NCBI RefSeq assembly: GCF_000721705.1
Contig: NZ_JOJL01000030.1
Coordinates: forward strand, 29,406-93,405
Origin: Actinoplanes subtropicus
GTDB taxonomy: Bacteria > Actinomycetota > Actinomycetes > Mycobacteriales > Micromonosporaceae
DNA length: 64,000 bases
Direction: 5' to 3'
Shown here: in pieces, positions 55,541-64,000 of the stretch
Layout of the letters: every line of letters begins with the position of its first letter
Position numbering within the stretch: the first letter of the stretch is position 1
The notes under the pieces: model-generated
Told to the model about the DNA's origin: nothing
Database searches by the model: none
The model's input: only the letters and a program-made list of their open reading frames with translations
Position numbers and translations under genes: made by a program

Positions 55541-56513
55541 GAAGCTGGCGAGCTGGGACAGCATCATCATCCTGCTGACCGTGCTGGTGCTGATCGTCGC
55601 GTCGGTCGTCGTCGACAACTTCGGCACCAGCCGGAACTTCACCTTCATGGTGCTCGACCTGATGCCGATCATCCTGGTCGCGCTGCCGATGACCTTCATC
55701 ATCATCACCGGCGAGATCGACCTGTCGGTGGCCAGCGTCCTCGGGCTGACCAGCTCGCTGATGGGCTGGCTCTGGAACCACGACATGGCGATCCAGACGA
55801 TCATCCCACTCTGCATCGTGATCGGCGCGGTCGCCGGGGCGCTCAACGGCTTCCTGATCACCGGGCTGGGCCTGCCCTCGCTCGCGGTCACCATCGGCAC
55901 CCTGGCCCTCTACCGCGGCCTCGCCTTCGTCGTGCTCGGCGACTCCGCGGTGGCCGACTTCCCGTTCAACTTCACCGGCTGGGTCACCGGCACCCTCGGG
56001 GACGGCAGCATCCCGAACGTCCTGATCCCGATCATCGCGATGGCGGTCGTGTTCGGGGTGATCCTGCACGCCACCCCGGTCGGCCGCGCGCTGTACGCCA
56101 TCGGCGCCAACGCGCAGGCCGCGCACTTCTCCGGGATCCGGGTCGCCCGTACCAAACTCTGGCTGTACGTCGTCAGCGGCGCGGTCTCCGGCCTGGTCGG
56201 GGTGCTGTGGACGCTGCGCTACTCCAGTGCCCGCGCGGACAACGGCGCCGGGCTCGAGCTCGCCGTGGTCGCGGCCGTCCTGCTGGGCGGCGTGTCGATC
56301 TTCGGCGGAAAGGGCAGCCTGCCCGGCGTCCTCGCCGGCGTGGTGCTGCTGACCGCGCTGCAGAACGCGCTGCGCCTGGAAGACGTCTCCGGGCAGGCGC
56401 TGAACATCGTCACGGGCGCCCTGCTCGTGCTGTCCGTCCTGCTTCCCAACATCGTCACCACCGTTCGCGGCAACTGGCAGCGCCGTCGGCTCCGCCAGTC
56501 CGCCGCTCAGTAG
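55533..56513 (+). CDS. rhaQ: L-rhamnose ABC transporter permease 2
   Basis: The product is 326 residues. Like its neighbour it belongs to the branched ribose/rhamnose permease family: IIITGEIDLSVASVLGL, GLPSLAVTIGTLALYRGLAF, YAIGANAQAAHFSGIRV and AVLLGGVSIFGGKGSL. It begins eight bases before the end of the first permease gene. A basic C-terminal tail (NWQRRRLRQSAAQ) faces the cytoplasm. Confidence 0.9.
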   Translation: MFKKLASWDSIIILLTVLVLIVASVVVDNFGTSRNFTFMVLDLMPIILVALPMTFIIITGEIDLSVASVLGLTSSLMGWLWNHDMAIQTIIPLCIVIGAVAGALNGFLITGLGLPSLAVTIGTLALYRGLAFVVLGDSAVADFPFNFTGWVTGTLGDGSIPNVLIPIIAMAVVFGVILHATPVGRALYAIGANAQAAHFSGIRVARTKLWLYVVSGAVSGLVGVLWTLRYSSARADNGAGLELAVVAAVLLGGVSIFGGKGSLPGVLAGVVLLTALQNALRLEDVSGQALNIVTGALLVLSVLLPNIVTTVRGNWQRRRLRQSAAQ

Positions 56514-56529
56514 ATCGTTTGGAGCCAGC

Positions 56530-57603
56530 ATGTTGCGACACCGCTTGGCCGTCACCATTTCGGCGGCCTCGATCCTGACGCTCGCCGTCGCCGGTTGTGG
56601 TGGCACGACCAAGAAGAACTCCTCGGACACCGGCGGCGGCGCGCAGACCGCGGCCAGCGCGAACCCGAACGCACAGCTGAAGACCGGCCTGAAGATCGCG
56701 TACCTGCCGAAGCAGTTGAACAACCCGTACTCCGATGTGGAGACCTCCGGCGGTGAAGCGGCGGTCAAGGAGTTGCAGGGCGAGTACAAGAAGGTCGGCC
56801 CGAACGACGCCTCGGCCTCATCCCAGGTCTCCTACATCAACACGCTGATCCAGCAGCAGCAGGACGTCATCGTGATCGCGGCGAACGACCCGAACGCGGT
56901 CTGCCCCTCGCTGAACCAGGCCCGCTCCGCGAAAATCAAGATCGTCACGTTCGACTCGGACGCCTCCAAGGCCTGCCGGGACATCTTCATCAACCAGGCC
57001 ACCACCGAGGGCATCGGCGAGTCCCTGGCGAAGATGGCCCTGGAGCAGGCCGGCGCCGACGGTGGGCAGATCGCGGTGCTCTCCGCGACGCCGAACGCCA
57101 CGAACCAGAACTCCTGGATCGCGGTGATGAAGACCGAACTGGCCAAGCCCGAGTACAGCAAGCTCAAGCTGGTCAAGGTCGCCTACGGCAACGACGACGA
57201 CCAGAAGTCCTTCCAGGAGGCCCAGGGCCTGATGCAGTCGTACCCGAACCTGAAGGTCATCGTCGCCCCGACCACGGTCGGCATCGCCGCGGCCGCCCGC
57301 TACATCGGCTCCTCGTCGTACAAGGGCAAGGTCGCCGTGACCGGGCTGGGCCTGCCGAACCAGATGCGCCAGTACGTCAAGGACGGCACGGTCAAGAAGT
57401 TCGCCCTGTGGAACCCGGCCGACATCGGCTACCTGGCCGCCTACGCCGGCGCCGCGCTCGCCTCCGGTCAGATCACCGGCGCCCAGGGCGACAAGTTCAC
57501 CGCCGGCAAGCTCGGCGCCTACACCGTCGGCGCGAACGGCGAGGTCGTCCTCGGCCCGCCCACCGAGTTCACCGCCGACAACATCGACAAGTTCAACTTC
57601 TGA
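56530..57603 (+). CDS. rhaS: L-rhamnose-binding lipoprotein
   Basis: The product is 357 residues with a lipoprotein signal ending LAVAGC (Cys22). The mature part is a periplasmic-binding protein of the RhaS/AraF class: KIAYLPKQLNNPYSDVETSG, YINTLIQQQQDVIVIAANDP and LPNQMRQYVKDGTVKKFALW, closely following characterised RhaS proteins. It captures L-rhamnose outside the membrane for RhaPQT. The rhaM gene starts four bases after its stop. Confidence 0.92.
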   Translation: MLRHRLAVTISAASILTLAVAGCGGTTKKNSSDTGGGAQTAASANPNAQLKTGLKIAYLPKQLNNPYSDVETSGGEAAVKELQGEYKKVGPNDASASSQVSYINTLIQQQQDVIVIAANDPNAVCPSLNQARSAKIKIVTFDSDASKACRDIFINQATTEGIGESLAKMALEQAGADGGQIAVLSATPNATNQNSWIAVMKTELAKPEYSKLKLVKVAYGNDDDQKSFQEAQGLMQSYPNLKVIVAPTTVGIAAAARYIGSSSYKGKVAVTGLGLPNQMRQYVKDGTVKKFALWNPADIGYLAAYAGAALASGQITGAQGDKFTAGKLGAYTVGANGEVVLGPPTEFTADNIDKFNF

Positions 57604-57607
57604 TTTC

Positions 57608-57937
57608 ATGCCTCGTTACTGCTTCCACCTCCAGGTCCGTCCCGAACGGATGGCGGAGTACGTGGAGCGGCACCAGTCCGTGTGGCCCGAGATGCAGGAC
57701 GCACTTCGGGCCACCGGCTGGCGCAACTACTCCCTTTTCCTGCGCTCCGACGGCCTGCTGATCGGCTATGTGGAGGCGGACGACCTAGCGGCGTCCCAGG
57801 CGGCAATGGCGGCGCTGGACGTCAACACCCGGTGGCAGGCGGAGATGGCGCAGTTCTTCGCCGGTACCACGCCGACCGAGGGCTTCCCGCTGCTGACCGA
57901 GGTGTTCCACCTCGCAGAAGAACCAGAAGAGAAGTGA
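57608..57937 (+). CDS. rhaM: L-rhamnose mutarotase
   Basis: The product is 109 residues. It interconverts alpha- and beta-L-rhamnose, supplying the anomer used by the isomerase. Family motifs are YCFHLQVRPERMAEYVERH with His22, VWPEMQDALRATGWRNYSLF and YVEADD. The size and dimeric ferredoxin-like fold fit RhaM (about 104 residues). It is followed directly by rhaI. Confidence 0.94.
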   Translation: MPRYCFHLQVRPERMAEYVERHQSVWPEMQDALRATGWRNYSLFLRSDGLLIGYVEADDLAASQAAMAALDVNTRWQAEMAQFFAGTTPTEGFPLLTEVFHLAEEPEEK

Positions 57938-57940
57938 TCC

Positions 57941-59110
57941 GTGATGACTGACCTGGCTGCGGTCAAGCGTGCGCTCGCCGCGCAGCGCATCGAGACCCCG
58001 TCCTGGGGCTACGCGAACTCCGGCACCCGCTTCAAGGTGTTCGCCCAGCCCGGGGTGCCGCGCAACCCGGAGGAGAAGATCGCCGACGCCGCGACCGTGC
58101 ACCGGTTCACCGGCGTGGCGCCCTCGGTCGCGCTGCACATCCCGTGGGACAAGGTGGACGACTACGCCGCCCTTTCCGCCTATGCGCAAGAGCAGGGCGT
58201 CGAGATCGGTGCGATCAACACCAACGTCTTCCAGGACGACGACTACAAGCTGGGCTCGGTCACCAACCCCGGCGGGGGGATCCGCCGCAAGGCCACCGAC
58301 CACCTGCTCGAGGCCATCGACATCATGGACCGGACCGGTTCGCGGGACCTCAAGCTCTGGTTCTCCGACGGCATCAACTACCCCGGCCAGGACGACCTGC
58401 GCACCCGCCAGGACCGGATGGCCGAGGCGCTGCGCGAGACCTACGACCGGCTCGGCGACGGCCAGCGCATCGTGCTCGAGTACAAGCTGTTCGAGCCGGC
58501 CTTCTACGCCACCGACATCCCGGACTGGGGAACGTCGTACGCGCACTGCCTTTCCCTCGGCGAAAAGGCCACCGTCTGCATCGACACGGGCCACCACGCC
58601 CCCGGCACCAACATCGAGTTCATCGTCGCGTTCCTGTTGCGCGCCGGAAAGCTCGGCGCCTTCGACTTCAACAGCCGCTTCTACGCCGACGACGACCTGA
58701 TGGTCGGCGCCGCGGACCCGTTCCAGCTGTTCCGCATCATGTACGAGATCGTCCGCGCCGACGCCCTCGACCCGGCCTACGGCATCGCCTTCATGCTCGA
58801 TCAGTGCCACAACATCGAGCGCAAGATCCCGGCCATCATCCGCTCCGTGATGAACGTCCAGGAGGCGACCGCGAAGGCCCTGCTGGTCGACCGCGACGCG
58901 CTGTTCGCGGCGCAGAACGCGGGCGACGTCCTGGAGGCCAACGCGGTCTTCATGGACGCCTACAACACCGACGTCCGCCCGCTGCTCGCCGAGGTCCGCG
59001 CCGACGCCGGCCTCGACCCGGACCCGGTCGCCGCCTACAAACGAAGCGGCTACGACGAAAAAATCATCGCGGACCGAGTAGGCGGCACCCAAGCCGGCTG
59101 GGGGGCTTAG
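57941..59110 (+). CDS. rhaI: L-rhamnose isomerase (RhaI type)
   Basis: The product is 389 residues from ATG 57941, or 388 from the adjacent ATG 57944. It converts L-rhamnose to L-rhamnulose on a TIM barrel with two divalent metals. Metal and substrate motifs are LWFSDGINYPGQDD, YKLFEPAFYATDIPDWG, CIDTGHHAPGTNIEFIV and FDFNSRFYADDDL. The sequence style is that of the Pseudomonas stutzeri isomerase rather than E. coli RhaA. It closes the operon, and a strong hairpin follows. Confidence 0.94.
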   Translation: MMTDLAAVKRALAAQRIETPSWGYANSGTRFKVFAQPGVPRNPEEKIADAATVHRFTGVAPSVALHIPWDKVDDYAALSAYAQEQGVEIGAINTNVFQDDDYKLGSVTNPGGGIRRKATDHLLEAIDIMDRTGSRDLKLWFSDGINYPGQDDLRTRQDRMAEALRETYDRLGDGQRIVLEYKLFEPAFYATDIPDWGTSYAHCLSLGEKATVCIDTGHHAPGTNIEFIVAFLLRAGKLGAFDFNSRFYADDDLMVGAADPFQLFRIMYEIVRADALDPAYGIAFMLDQCHNIERKIPAIIRSVMNVQEATAKALLVDRDALFAAQNAGDVLEANAVFMDAYNTDVRPLLAEVRADAGLDPDPVAAYKRSGYDEKIIADRVGGTQAGWGA

Positions 59111-59192
59111 TTTTCTCGCCCAAGATCAAATTCTAGATCAAATTCATGTCGTGCCTGGTTGCATGGTGCAGACCGCAGCTCACGCCGAGGCC

Positions 59193-59226
59193 GGGCCAGG
59201 GGCCCAGCTGACGCTGCCCCTGGCCC
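59193..59226. terminator. Bidirectional hairpin after rhaI
   Basis: GGGCCAGGGGC (59193-59203) and GCCCCTGGCCC (59216-59226) form an 11-base perfect stem with a 12-base loop, followed by TTCATTCT. It separates rhaI from the convergent holin-like gene and can serve both. Confidence 0.8.
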
Positions 59227-59255
59227 TTCATTCTGCGTGAGTGGTTAAAACCGAC

Positions 59256-59852
59256 CTACGGCTTGACCGCCTCGACATAGGTGTGCGTGGGCAGGGTGGA
59301 CGGGTTGGCCTGCGCGGCCGGCACCGTCGCGGCGGCCGCCTCGGCCGGGGCCGCTGCACCGGCGGGCGCAGTCGCGGGTGCGCCGGCGGGCACCGAAACG
59401 GGCGCACCTGCGGGCACCGAAACGGGCGCGCCGGCGGGGGTTGCCAGGATGGCCGGCTGGCGGGCCAGCAGGCCCTTGCCGAGGGCGGCCAGGGTGGCCA
59501 GGACGGCTACGTTGAGGGCGGCGCTCCAGTGGAACGTCGCGATGTCGAAGACCTTGGCGGCGGCGAAGGACGCGCTCAGCGAGCCGAGGAAGGTCTTGGC
59601 CAGGCGGACCAGCAGGTCGGGCCAGAACGACAGGTTCGTCTGCTTGGCCAGGTACTGCAGCGCCGTCAGGATGATCGAGGACACCGCCGCGCTGGCCGCC
59701 AGCGTCAGCGAGTAGGCCCACGGCAGGTTGGTGACCGACGCGGCGGTGCCGCCGGCCAGCAGTGTCGCGAAGAAAACCTCACCGGCCGACCAGCCCGCCC
59801 GCTCCAGAAAATCGAGCACGACGGCACGCCATTTCGCCGTGGTCCACGCCAT
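59256..59852 (-). CDS. Small membrane protein with two r1t-holin-like repeats and an Ala/Pro tail
   Basis: The product is 198 residues from ATG 59852. Residues about 8-70 (FLERAGWSAGEVFFATLLAG) and about 75-130 (LLVRLAKTFLGSLSASFAAA) look like two copies of the phage r1t holin pattern: an aromatic-basic start, then two hydrophobic helices. The tail (about 135-198) is low complexity, with APVSVPAG twice. No lysis, tail or integrase genes are near, so this is a lone gene. It may be a domesticated prophage remnant or a house-keeping membrane protein. Confidence 0.62.
   Translation of the reverse strand: MAWTTAKWRAVVLDFLERAGWSAGEVFFATLLAGGTAASVTNLPWAYSLTLAASAAVSSIILTALQYLAKQTNLSFWPDLLVRLAKTFLGSLSASFAAAKVFDIATFHWSAALNVAVLATLAALGKGLLARQPAILATPAGAPVSVPAGAPVSVPAGAPATAPAGAAAPAEAAAATVPAAQANPSTLPTHTYVEAVKP
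59394..59443. repeat. 24-base direct repeat in the holin-like tail
   Basis: GCGGGCACCGAAACGGGCGC occurs twice with a 24-base period, encoding the duplicated APVSVPAG on the minus strand. Confidence 0.8.
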
Positions 59853-59978
59853 TTTCCCGACCCTTTCGTCACGCCGTCTGTCAGTGTCCACAGCGTCCTC
59901 ACGCCCGGCCCGCGCCGCAAGAGGACACCCGGGCGAAAAGCGTGACCAATCTTGGACCGTGCCGCCGGTGGGAGGTAA

Positions 59979-61034
<1,056 letters not shown>

Positions 61035-61039
61035 GGACC

Positions 61040-61825
61040 CTAACGGTCGATCTCTCCGCTGCCGCGCGGGATCAGGGTCGTCGGGATTCTGATCTCGCGT
61101 GGCGGGCCCGTGTCGCCGTCGAGCCGGTCGAAGAGGGTGGTCGCGGCGGTCCGGCCCATCCGCGACGGGTCCTGGGCGACCACGGTGACCGGCGGGTCGA
61201 GGAGGTCGGCCAGGGGGAAGTCGTCGAAGCCGACCAGGGCGATCTCGTGCTGCCGGCCGAGGCGCCGCAGCGCCCGCAGCACGCCGATGGTGATCACGTG
61301 CCGGGCCGCGAAGATGGCGGTGGGCGGGTCGGCGGCGCGCAGCATCGCGAGCGTGGCCCGCTCGGCCGCCGGAGCGTCGCGGACGTCGTGCGCCACCGGG
61401 CCGGGCCGGCCGCCGAGCGCCCGCAGGTAACCCCGGTGCCGGTCGCGCGCCGTGGTCAGCCTCCGCAAATCTCCCAGGTACGCGATCCGGCGGTGCCCGT
61501 GCGAGATCAGGTGACGGGTGGCGGCGGCCGCCCCGGCCACGTTGGTCGACACGATCATGTCGCCGGCCAGCCCGGCGGGTCCGCGGTCCACGAAGACCAC
61601 CGGCCCGACAAATCCGGATAAATGGCCTTGGTCGGCGGCGATCGGCGCGAGGATCAAGCCATCCGTTTTCCGCGCGAAGGCCGCCGCGAGCCGGCGTTCC
61701 CGGGTCGAGCCGAGGTTGCCGGTGATCACCTGGACGCCGCGCGCGTCCGCCGCCTCGGTGACGGCCCGATGCAGGGCGGCCGAGAAGGGATGGGACACGT
61801 CTTCGATCAGCACCCCGATCGTCAC
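61040..61825 (-). CDS. LacI-type effector-binding protein without a DNA-binding domain
   Basis: The product is 261 residues from GTG 61825, which has GGAGG at the right distance, so this start looks genuine. The protein begins directly with MTIGVLIEDVSHPFSAALHR, the point where LacI repressors have finished their HTH and hinge. The rest is complete: ERRLAAAFARKTDGLILAPI, HRRIAYLGDL and IALVGFDDFPLADLLDPPVT. No HTH is encoded upstream in any frame. It could be a soluble sensor or a repressor that has lost its HTH. It is divergent from a sugar ABC operon. Confidence 0.8.
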   Translation of the reverse strand: MTIGVLIEDVSHPFSAALHRAVTEAADARGVQVITGNLGSTRERRLAAAFARKTDGLILAPIAADQGHLSGFVGPVVFVDRGPAGLAGDMIVSTNVAGAAAATRHLISHGHRRIAYLGDLRRLTTARDRHRGYLRALGGRPGPVAHDVRDAPAAERATLAMLRAADPPTAIFAARHVITIGVLRALRRLGRQHEIALVGFDDFPLADLLDPPVTVVAQDPSRMGRTAATTLFDRLDGDTGPPREIRIPTTLIPRGSGEIDR

Positions 61826-61878
61826 GATCGACCTCCGTCAATGAAGATCACTAAACGCAACGCCACGGAAACTCATTG

Positions 61879-61907
61879 TTGACATAGAAGGTGCCCGGGC
61901 GTCTACT
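61879..61907 (+). promoter_or_regulatory. Consensus-like promoter of the second sugar ABC operon
   Basis: TTGACA (61879-61884), a 17-base spacer and TCTACT (61902-61907). The first gene starts about 95 bases downstream at 62002. AGCAACGTTTGTCCC just after the -10 resembles half a LacI-type site. Confidence 0.55.
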
Positions 61908-62001
61908 GCCAAGCAACGTTTGTCCCAGATAGATGGCCTTCAGACGACTCTTGGGCGGTGGGCGGGGCGGTCGGATGGGGCTAAATCGGTTGGGAGCTGA
62001 C

Positions 62002-63036
62002 ATGTCCCGTATCGGAAGGATGGTGGCCGCCGGCTGCGTGATGACGCTGGTGCTCGGCTCGACCGTCGCCTGCAACCGAGGGTCCGGCGAGGACGTCGTC
62101 GGGCTGATCACCAAGACCGACACGAACCCGTTCTTCGTCCAGATGAAGAAGGGCGCCCAGAGCGAGGCCAAGAAGCAGGGCGTCGAGTTGCAGACCTTCG
62201 CCGGCAAGCAGGACGGCGACAACGAATCCCAGGTGCAGGCGATCGAGAACCTGATGTCGTACGGCGCCAAGGGCTTCCTGATCACCCCCAACGACTCCAA
62301 GGCGATCGTGCCCTCGATCGACAAGGCGCATCAGCAGAAGATGCTGGTGATCGCGCTGGACACCCCGGTCGATCCGCCGAACGCCGCCGACGCCACCTTC
62401 GCCACCGACAACTACCAGGCCGGCAAGCTGATCGGCCAGTGGGCGAAGGCGAAGTTCGCCAAGGAGAACAAGCAGGCGAAGATCGCCATGCTGGACCTCA
62501 ACGCCAACCAGGTCTCCGTCGACGTCAAGCGCGACCAGGGCTTCCTCGACGGCTTCGGCATCCAGGTCGGCGACCCCAACAAGATCGGCGACGAGAACGA
62601 CCCGCGGATCGCCGGGCACGACGTCACCGACGGCGCCGAGGACGGCGGGCGTACGGCCATGGAGAACCTGCTGCAGAAGGATCCGTCGATCAACCTGGTC
62701 TACACGATCAACGAGCCCGCGGCGGCCGGCGCGTACCAGGCCATCAAGAACGCCGGCAAGACCAAGGACATCACCATCGTCTCGATCGACGGCGGTTGCC
62801 CGGGCGTGGACAACGTCTCGAAGGGCATCATCGGGGCCACGTCGATGCAGTTCCCGCTGAAGATGGCGCAGCTCGGCGTCGAGGCCATCGCCGCGTACGC
62901 CAAAGATGGCACCAAGCCGCAGCCGACGCCCGGCAAGGACTTCTACGACACCGGTACCCAACTGATCACCGACGACCCGCAGGCCGGCGTGGACGCGAAG
63001 GATTCCACGTGGGGCAAGCAGAACTGCTGGGGGTGA
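62002..63036 (+). CDS. Sugar-binding lipoprotein of an FrcB/RbsB-type ABC transporter
   Basis: The product is 344 residues from ATG 62002 with GGGAG upstream. The signal ends at STVAC (Cys24). The mature part is a ribose/fructose-type binding protein: [35 protein letters not shown] and [36 protein letters not shown] is typical of fructose-binding FrcB, which suggests but does not prove a ketohexose substrate. The permease follows three bases after the stop. Confidence 0.88.
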   Translation: MSRIGRMVAAGCVMTLVLGSTVACNRGSGEDVVGLITKTDTNPFFVQMKKGAQSEAKKQGVELQTFAGKQDGDNESQVQAIENLMSYGAKGFLITPNDSKAIVPSIDKAHQQKMLVIALDTPVDPPNAADATFATDNYQAGKLIGQWAKAKFAKENKQAKIAMLDLNANQVSVDVKRDQGFLDGFGIQVGDPNKIGDENDPRIAGHDVTDGAEDGGRTAMENLLQKDPSINLVYTINEPAAAGAYQAIKNAGKTKDITIVSIDGGCPGVDNVSKGIIGATSMQFPLKMAQLGVEAIAAYAKDGTKPQPTPGKDFYDTGTQLITDDPQAGVDAKDSTWGKQNCWG

Positions 63037-63039
63037 AAC

Positions 63040-64000
63040 ATGGCAACCGCCACCGCTGATTTCGACGTGCGCCGGCACGACTCGTTCGGCCTGCGCGTCC
63101 AACACGCCCTGCACGCCAACCCGGTCCTCGGGCCGCTGGCCGTGCTGATCGTGGCGATCATCGCGTTCTCCATCGTCAACGGCCGATTCCTCACCGCGAC
63201 CAACCTCTCCCTGGTCCTCCAACAGGTCACGGTCATCGCCACGCTCGCCCTCGGGCAGACGCTGATCATCCTGACCGCCGGCATCGACCTGTCGGCCGGC
63301 GCGATCGCGGTCTTCTCGTCGATCCTGATGGCCAACTTCTGCACCAAGGCCGGCATGCCCGGCGTGCTCGCGTTGATCCTCGGGCTGGCCTGCGGAACGG
63401 CGATGGGCGCGATCAACGGCACGCTGGTCACGAGGATCAAGCTGCCGCCGTTCATCGTCACGCTCGGCACGCTGACCATCTTCTTCTCGCTGAACTCGGT
63501 GGTCAGCCAGTCGCAGACGGTCCGCGGCACGGACATGCCGGCGCTGATGACCTGGACCGGCGAGTCGTTCCCGATCGGGAGCTTCCAGCTCACCTACGGC
63601 TCGATCATCATGCTGCTGCTCTTCGGGTACTTCTTCTACGCCCTTTCCCGTACGGCCTGGGGCAAGCACGTCTACGCGACCGGCGACGACGTCGAGGCCG
63701 CGCGGCTGGCCGGCATCCAGACCGGCCGGGTGCTGTTCTCGGTCTACACCGTGGCCGGCCTGCTCTACGCGATCGGCGGCTGGATCCTGATCGGCCGGCT
63801 CGCGTCGGCCAGCCCGAACGTCGGCACCGAGTACAACCTCGACTCGATCACCGCGGTGGTGCTCGGCGGGACCAGCCTGTTCGGCGGCCGGGGCAGCGTG
63901 ATCGGCACCCTGATCGGTGCGCTGATCGTCGGTGTCTTCCGCAACGGCCTGCAGCTGGCCGGCGTGGAGGTGGTCTGGCAGGGCTTCGCGATCGGCCTGC
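63040..64000 (+). CDS. FrcC/RbsC-type sugar ABC permease (runs off the window)
   Basis: The first 320 residues are visible from ATG 63040; the gene continues past the right edge. Membrane segments and family motifs are ILTAGIDLSAGAIAVFSSIL, LPPFIVTLGTLTIFFSL, YATGDDVEAARLAGIQT and AVVLGGTSLFGGRGS. It is the channel for the binding protein at 62002. The ATPase gene is expected just beyond the window. Confidence 0.92.
   Translation, partial: MATATADFDVRRHDSFGLRVQHALHANPVLGPLAVLIVAIIAFSIVNGRFLTATNLSLVLQQVTVIATLALGQTLIILTAGIDLSAGAIAVFSSILMANFCTKAGMPGVLALILGLACGTAMGAINGTLVTRIKLPPFIVTLGTLTIFFSLNSVVSQSQTVRGTDMPALMTWTGESFPIGSFQLTYGSIIMLLLFGYFFYALSRTAWGKHVYATGDDVEAARLAGIQTGRVLFSVYTVAGLLYAIGGWILIGRLASASPNVGTEYNLDSITAVVLGGTSLFGGRGSVIGTLIGALIVGVFRNGLQLAGVEVVWQGFAIGL

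Overview
The window is very GC-rich DNA with actinobacterial habits: frequent GTG and TTG starts, AGGAGG-type ribosome sites, many 1-4 base gene overlaps, and LacI, TetR, ROK and NarL-type regulators. The gene content (multiple roadblock proteins, an ECF sigma factor with a DGPF partner, a WD-repeat Ser/Thr kinase, a STAS-ATPase fusion, plant-polysaccharide enzymes) suggests a soil Micromonosporaceae member such as Actinoplanes. That assignment is inference; no rRNA or tRNA marker is present. No stretch longer than 300 bases lacks a gene, and I see no CRISPR array, insertion sequence, phage integrase, tRNA or rRNA.

Layout. 1-2.2 kb: 3' end of a pectate lyase-like gene, a TetR repressor with a doubled operator, an alpha/beta hydrolase and a decayed response-regulator fragment. 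2.2-8 kb (minus): a small membrane protein, a membrane AAA+ metalloprotease related to FtsH coupled to a lipoprotein, an EAL-HDOD protein, and a beta-propeller lipoprotein. 8-12.2 kb (plus): a secreted beta-helix enzyme, an NAD-dependent epimerase and an MFS transporter. 12.3-18 kb: a sugar ABC operon (oxidoreductase, binding protein, two permeases, no ATPase) divergent from a ROK repressor. 18-24 kb: a GGDEF-EAL protein coupled to a periplasmic amino-acid-type binding protein, then a TetR-controlled ABC exporter and a 16-base tandem repeat. 24-30 kb: a STAS-ATPase fusion, AraC regulator, alpha/beta hydrolase, Na+/H+ antiporter, and S-adenosylhomocysteinase preceded by a likely SAH riboswitch. 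30-35 kb: a HAMP pseudo-kinase, LacI regulator, DGPF protein with an ECF42-type sigma factor, and NhaA. 35-43.4 kb: WD-repeat kinase, secreted propeller and LamG proteins, ABC-2 exporter, two-component system.

43.4-59.2 kb is a complete L-rhamnose module. The minus-strand operon rhaEW-rhaB-lutA-lutB-lutC phosphorylates L-rhamnulose, cleaves it and oxidises lactaldehyde to lactate and on to pyruvate. The plus-strand operon rhaT-rhaP-rhaQ-rhaS-rhaM-rhaI imports and isomerises L-rhamnose. A LacI-type regulator lies beside it, and TGAAAC-type operators sit at both operon promoters and its own. A four-gene roadblock cassette without a GTPase lies inside this locus. 59-64 kb: a duplicated holin-like membrane protein, an aldo/keto reductase, a LacI-like protein without a DNA-binding domain, and the start of a second sugar ABC system that runs off the end.

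The most distinctive items are the SAH riboswitch next to a His-less sensor kinase, the GTPase-free roadblock cassette, the GGDEF-EAL/binding-protein pair, the rhamnose regulon with its built-in lactate oxidation, and three convergent gene pairs that share one CTAG as both stop codons.
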